This document shows positions 61,934-64,000 of a DNA stretch of 64,000 nucleotides, one piece after another. Both the position numbers and the translations under genes were made by a program. Under the pieces are notes generated by a model that was not told where the DNA came from, searched no databases, and saw only the letters and a program-made list of their open reading frames with translations. This DNA is from Calothrix sp. NIES-2098 (lineage in GTDB: Bacteria; Cyanobacteriota; Cyanobacteriia; Cyanobacteriales; Nostocaceae), in NCBI GenBank assembly GCA_002368175.1, contig AP018172.1, forward strand, positions 4,529,001 through 4,593,000, in the 5' to 3' direction. Each line of letters starts with the position of its first letter. The stretch's first letter is position 1.

Positions 61934-64000
61934 CTAAAAAGCTTTGATTTGACGGCGTAAATGATAAGTGGGAAATGTGCCATATCCTTTAGCAAAAGGA
62001 ATTTGACCGACATAATCGCAAGTAAAATCTTCAACGCCTAAGGCACAAGCTAGGGCAGCAAAAGCTTGGCTTGTATACACTTTTCCGGGTGGGGTTATGG
62101 GTTCAATTCTCGCAGCATAGTTAACATGAGTGCCGATATAGCTGATATCTTTCGTCACAGGATTAACATATTGGTAAACTGGGCCTGCATGTAAGGAAAT
62201 CCGCAAATTGAGATTCTCTGGCAAACCCTTTTCTAACCAATCAATCTGTTGAATGAGTTCGCATAAATCGAGGGCAAAGTTACCAGCATCAGTGACACTG
62301 GGAAACACATAATATAAAGCATCTCCCCAAGTATTTTTTACTAATGGCTTATAACTTGATTGAGCTTCTAGTTCAGCAACAGAACCAAGAAAATATTCAA
62401 CATATTGGGGAATTTGTGATTCTGTTAAGTTTGAGTATTTAACGACATCAGCAAATAACAGCGCCATAACTTCTCTCGATTCGCCATTATTACTTGATTC
62501 CGGCTCGATGTTGATTTCTGTTTGCCAATCTGGAGATAAATTGTTATTCGTTGCTGATGCTTTTAACATCGATTCTAAGTCGATGATTTCTACTTCATAG
62601 CCCCATGCTTGCCAAGTATTAATTGCCCACGCCGTACCACCACTTCCATCACCAGGTTTACCATCCCAAACTGCCAGGTGAATTAGTTCTGTGTCGAGTA
62701 CTTCGGCTCGCATTTTACCTAAGCCGTGGACAACACAATTGGCATATTCATACAAAACTTGGCTATTTTCTAATTTGCGATTAGAGCAGGTAATAACTTC
62801 ATTAGCTCTTGCTAATAATTTTTCGCATCTTTGCTTCCAATTACTATGAGGAATGATATCGACCGAATATTTAATAAATTCTTCGCGATCGTAAGGCAGT
62901 ACTATATGAATATCTCCGTTAAGTTCGAGAATTGCTTCTAAAAATAAAATATCAGCACCACAAGCAACGGAAGCATATCCTATTTTGGCATCAAGAGCCA
63001 AAAGGCGATCGCGAATAGCTCGATAAACTTGTGCTTCCAATTCTGGGGGAAACCTGGGGATACTTCTCCCCGGCCTATCGATTATGTGTCCGCTAAAGAC
63101 AACTGCACGCGGAAGTTTAAACCATTCTTGAAGGCGCTGGGTATCTCCTTCTAAATATTCCAGCAGAATTTTAGCATTGCGGCGGGTGGAACTGATATCC
63201 CCAAGCCGTCCTTTTCCGACTTCTATTGCTCGTTTATACCATGTTTCGGCTTCTGACCAGCCTCGCAAAATCAAGGCGGCTTCACCCAGAGTTGCTAATT
63301 GCCAATAATCTTTTTCCGATTGTTGCAAACATTGCTCTCGCACTTGAGCCGCAATTTCTCTTGCTGTTGCTTCGTCTCCCCTTAACAAATTCATGGTAGC
63401 AGCATTAATTCCGGGATAGTAATCGTCGGTTAATTGATAGGCTTGTTGATATCTTTGGGCTGCTAATTCTAGATGGCGTTGTTTTTCTTGCGGAGTAGTT
63501 GCTTGTAAATACAAGTCTTTATGAGTCCTGGCGAGAATAGAGATAGTTTCTCGATCCGATTCTCCTGCTTCCACCAGTTCTAAAAGAAGCGAATTAGCTC
63601 GTAATGTTGCGCCACTCCGCGCCAATGCTAAAGCTAAAAGTTGCTTTAATCTCAGATTATTTTGCCAGTTTTTTAGTCCTTCAGTAATCACATCATAAGC
63701 CATTAAAGGCTCACCAAGTTGCAGAATTGTTTCTCCTAAGGCAATATAAATATCTGGTGAATGCAGCTTAATCTTAATAGTTTCTCTGCCAATCGCCAAT
63801 AAAGAACTTAAATTTAATTCTGACGATTCTTGGAGATTTTTTAGCATTACAGCTAATTGTTGTTCTTGTTGCTCATCTGGTAAAGAAGTTGTTTCTCCTT
63901 CAATGCGGTAGCCTAATGCTAAGAGCATCTTAATAACTCCTAGGGCTGTATTGCGATCGTATTGTTTCTCTGATTCTGATAATTCTTCGTAGGGAATTAG
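61934..64000 (-). CDS. RyR - TPR/TRAFs-binding - SLOG-like - class III nucleotide cyclase protein (5' end outside window)
   Basis: The frame is open past the right edge, so the ATG at 63928 is internal; 688 codons are visible. Codons read from the edge give LIPYEELSESEKQYDRNTAL and then LALGYRIE, a RyR-domain type N-terminal repeat. Next is a helical TPR/TRAFs-binding (DUF4071-like) region, then a Rossmann-like SLOG domain (VVFSGHIIDRPGR, YASVACGADILFLEA, HIVLPYDREEF). The last 190 residues are a class III adenylate/guanylate cyclase: LFADVVKYSNL with the metal Asp, VKNTWGDALYYVF with the second Asp, and THVNYAARIEP with the transition-state Asn and Arg. It may make a cyclic nucleotide in response to a nucleotide ligand. 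Likely co-transcribed with the TIR-WD40 gene. Confidence 0.88.
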   Translation of the reverse strand, partial: LIPYEELSESEKQYDRNTALGVIKMLLALGYRIEGETTSLPDEQQEQQLAVMLKNLQESSELNLSSLLAIGRETIKIKLHSPDIYIALGETILQLGEPLMAYDVITEGLKNWQNNLRLKQLLALALARSGATLRANSLLLELVEAGESDRETISILARTHKDLYLQATTPQEKQRHLELAAQRYQQAYQLTDDYYPGINAATMNLLRGDEATAREIAAQVREQCLQQSEKDYWQLATLGEAALILRGWSEAETWYKRAIEVGKGRLGDISSTRRNAKILLEYLEGDTQRLQEWFKLPRAVVFSGHIIDRPGRSIPRFPPELEAQVYRAIRDRLLALDAKIGYASVACGADILFLEAILELNGDIHIVLPYDREEFIKYSVDIIPHSNWKQRCEKLLARANEVITCSNRKLENSQVLYEYANCVVHGLGKMRAEVLDTELIHLAVWDGKPGDGSGGTAWAINTWQAWGYEVEIIDLESMLKASATNNNLSPDWQTEINIEPESSNNGESREVMALLFADVVKYSNLTESQIPQYVEYFLGSVAELEAQSSYKPLVKNTWGDALYYVFPSVTDAGNFALDLCELIQQIDWLEKGLPENLNLRISLHAGPVYQYVNPVTKDISYIGTHVNYAARIEPITPPGKVYTSQAFAALACALGVEDFTCDYVGQIPFAKGYGTFPTYHLRRQIKAF

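Overview
The window looks like chromosome from a filamentous, probably heterocystous cyanobacterium (Nostocales, Nostoc/Calothrix-like). The octamer GCGATCGC (HIP1) is scattered through coding and non-coding DNA. The window encodes the photosystem II lipoprotein PsbQ, an NDH-1 subunit NdhK, a CYP110-like P450, a urtABCDE urea transporter and a trehalose operon arranged as in Nostoc. The genus is an inference. No rRNA, tRNA, CRISPR array or transposase gene was recognised.

Layout. 1-1034: the end of an AAA ATPase overlapping a DUF4435/Toprim-like gene, resembling a PARIS/OLD-type defence pair. 1090-17009: mostly housekeeping and accessory genes (NAGPA-like protein, DUF4419 protein, two GNATs, a PlsC-like acyltransferase, an orphan ndhK, a VOC protein, a P450, an alpha/beta hydrolase, a FAD oxidoreductase, psbQ, and a histidine kinase with an ethylene-receptor-like membrane domain). 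The gaps between them are rich in small repeats. 17836-25249: an ebo cluster, with eboA-B-C-E-F on the minus strand and an eboD-like dehydroquinate-synthase homologue divergent on the plus strand. 25661-42702: a minus-strand hybrid NRPS-PKS cluster. 43594-48806: urtABCDE, with a candidate NtcA-type promoter upstream. 48820-57245: a peptide-type ABC solute-binding lipoprotein, then treH, treY and treZ. 57466-58434: an SMP-30-like lactonase. 58659-59003: an 84-nt tandem array. 59116-64000: a TIR-WD40 protein preceded by a multidomain signalling protein (RyR, TPR/TRAFs-binding, SLOG-like, class III cyclase) that runs off the window.

How the genes work together. The biosynthetic line reads A-PCP, then KS-AT-ACP-aminotransferase, then a JmjC-like oxygenase, a family-3 acyltransferase, C-A-PCP, and a terminal docking-C-A-PCP-TE protein. 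With an amino-acid starter, one malonate extension without a ketoreductase, and a transaminase, the logic predicts a beta,gamma-diamino acid unit, followed by a Val-like residue. In the terminal protein the condensation His is Ser, and the adenylation P-loop, Asp235 and A10 Lys are all lost, while the carrier Ser and the thioesterase Ser remain. The last protein may therefore act mainly as a carrier and release station. The neighbouring ebo genes, known in scytonemin makers for moving precursors to the periplasm, may serve the product of this cluster.

The two most unusual systems are the terminal module with the diamino-acid logic, and the RyR/SLOG/cyclase plus TIR-WD40 pair at the right edge. 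The latter has the composition expected of a nucleotide-signalling or cell-suicide system.
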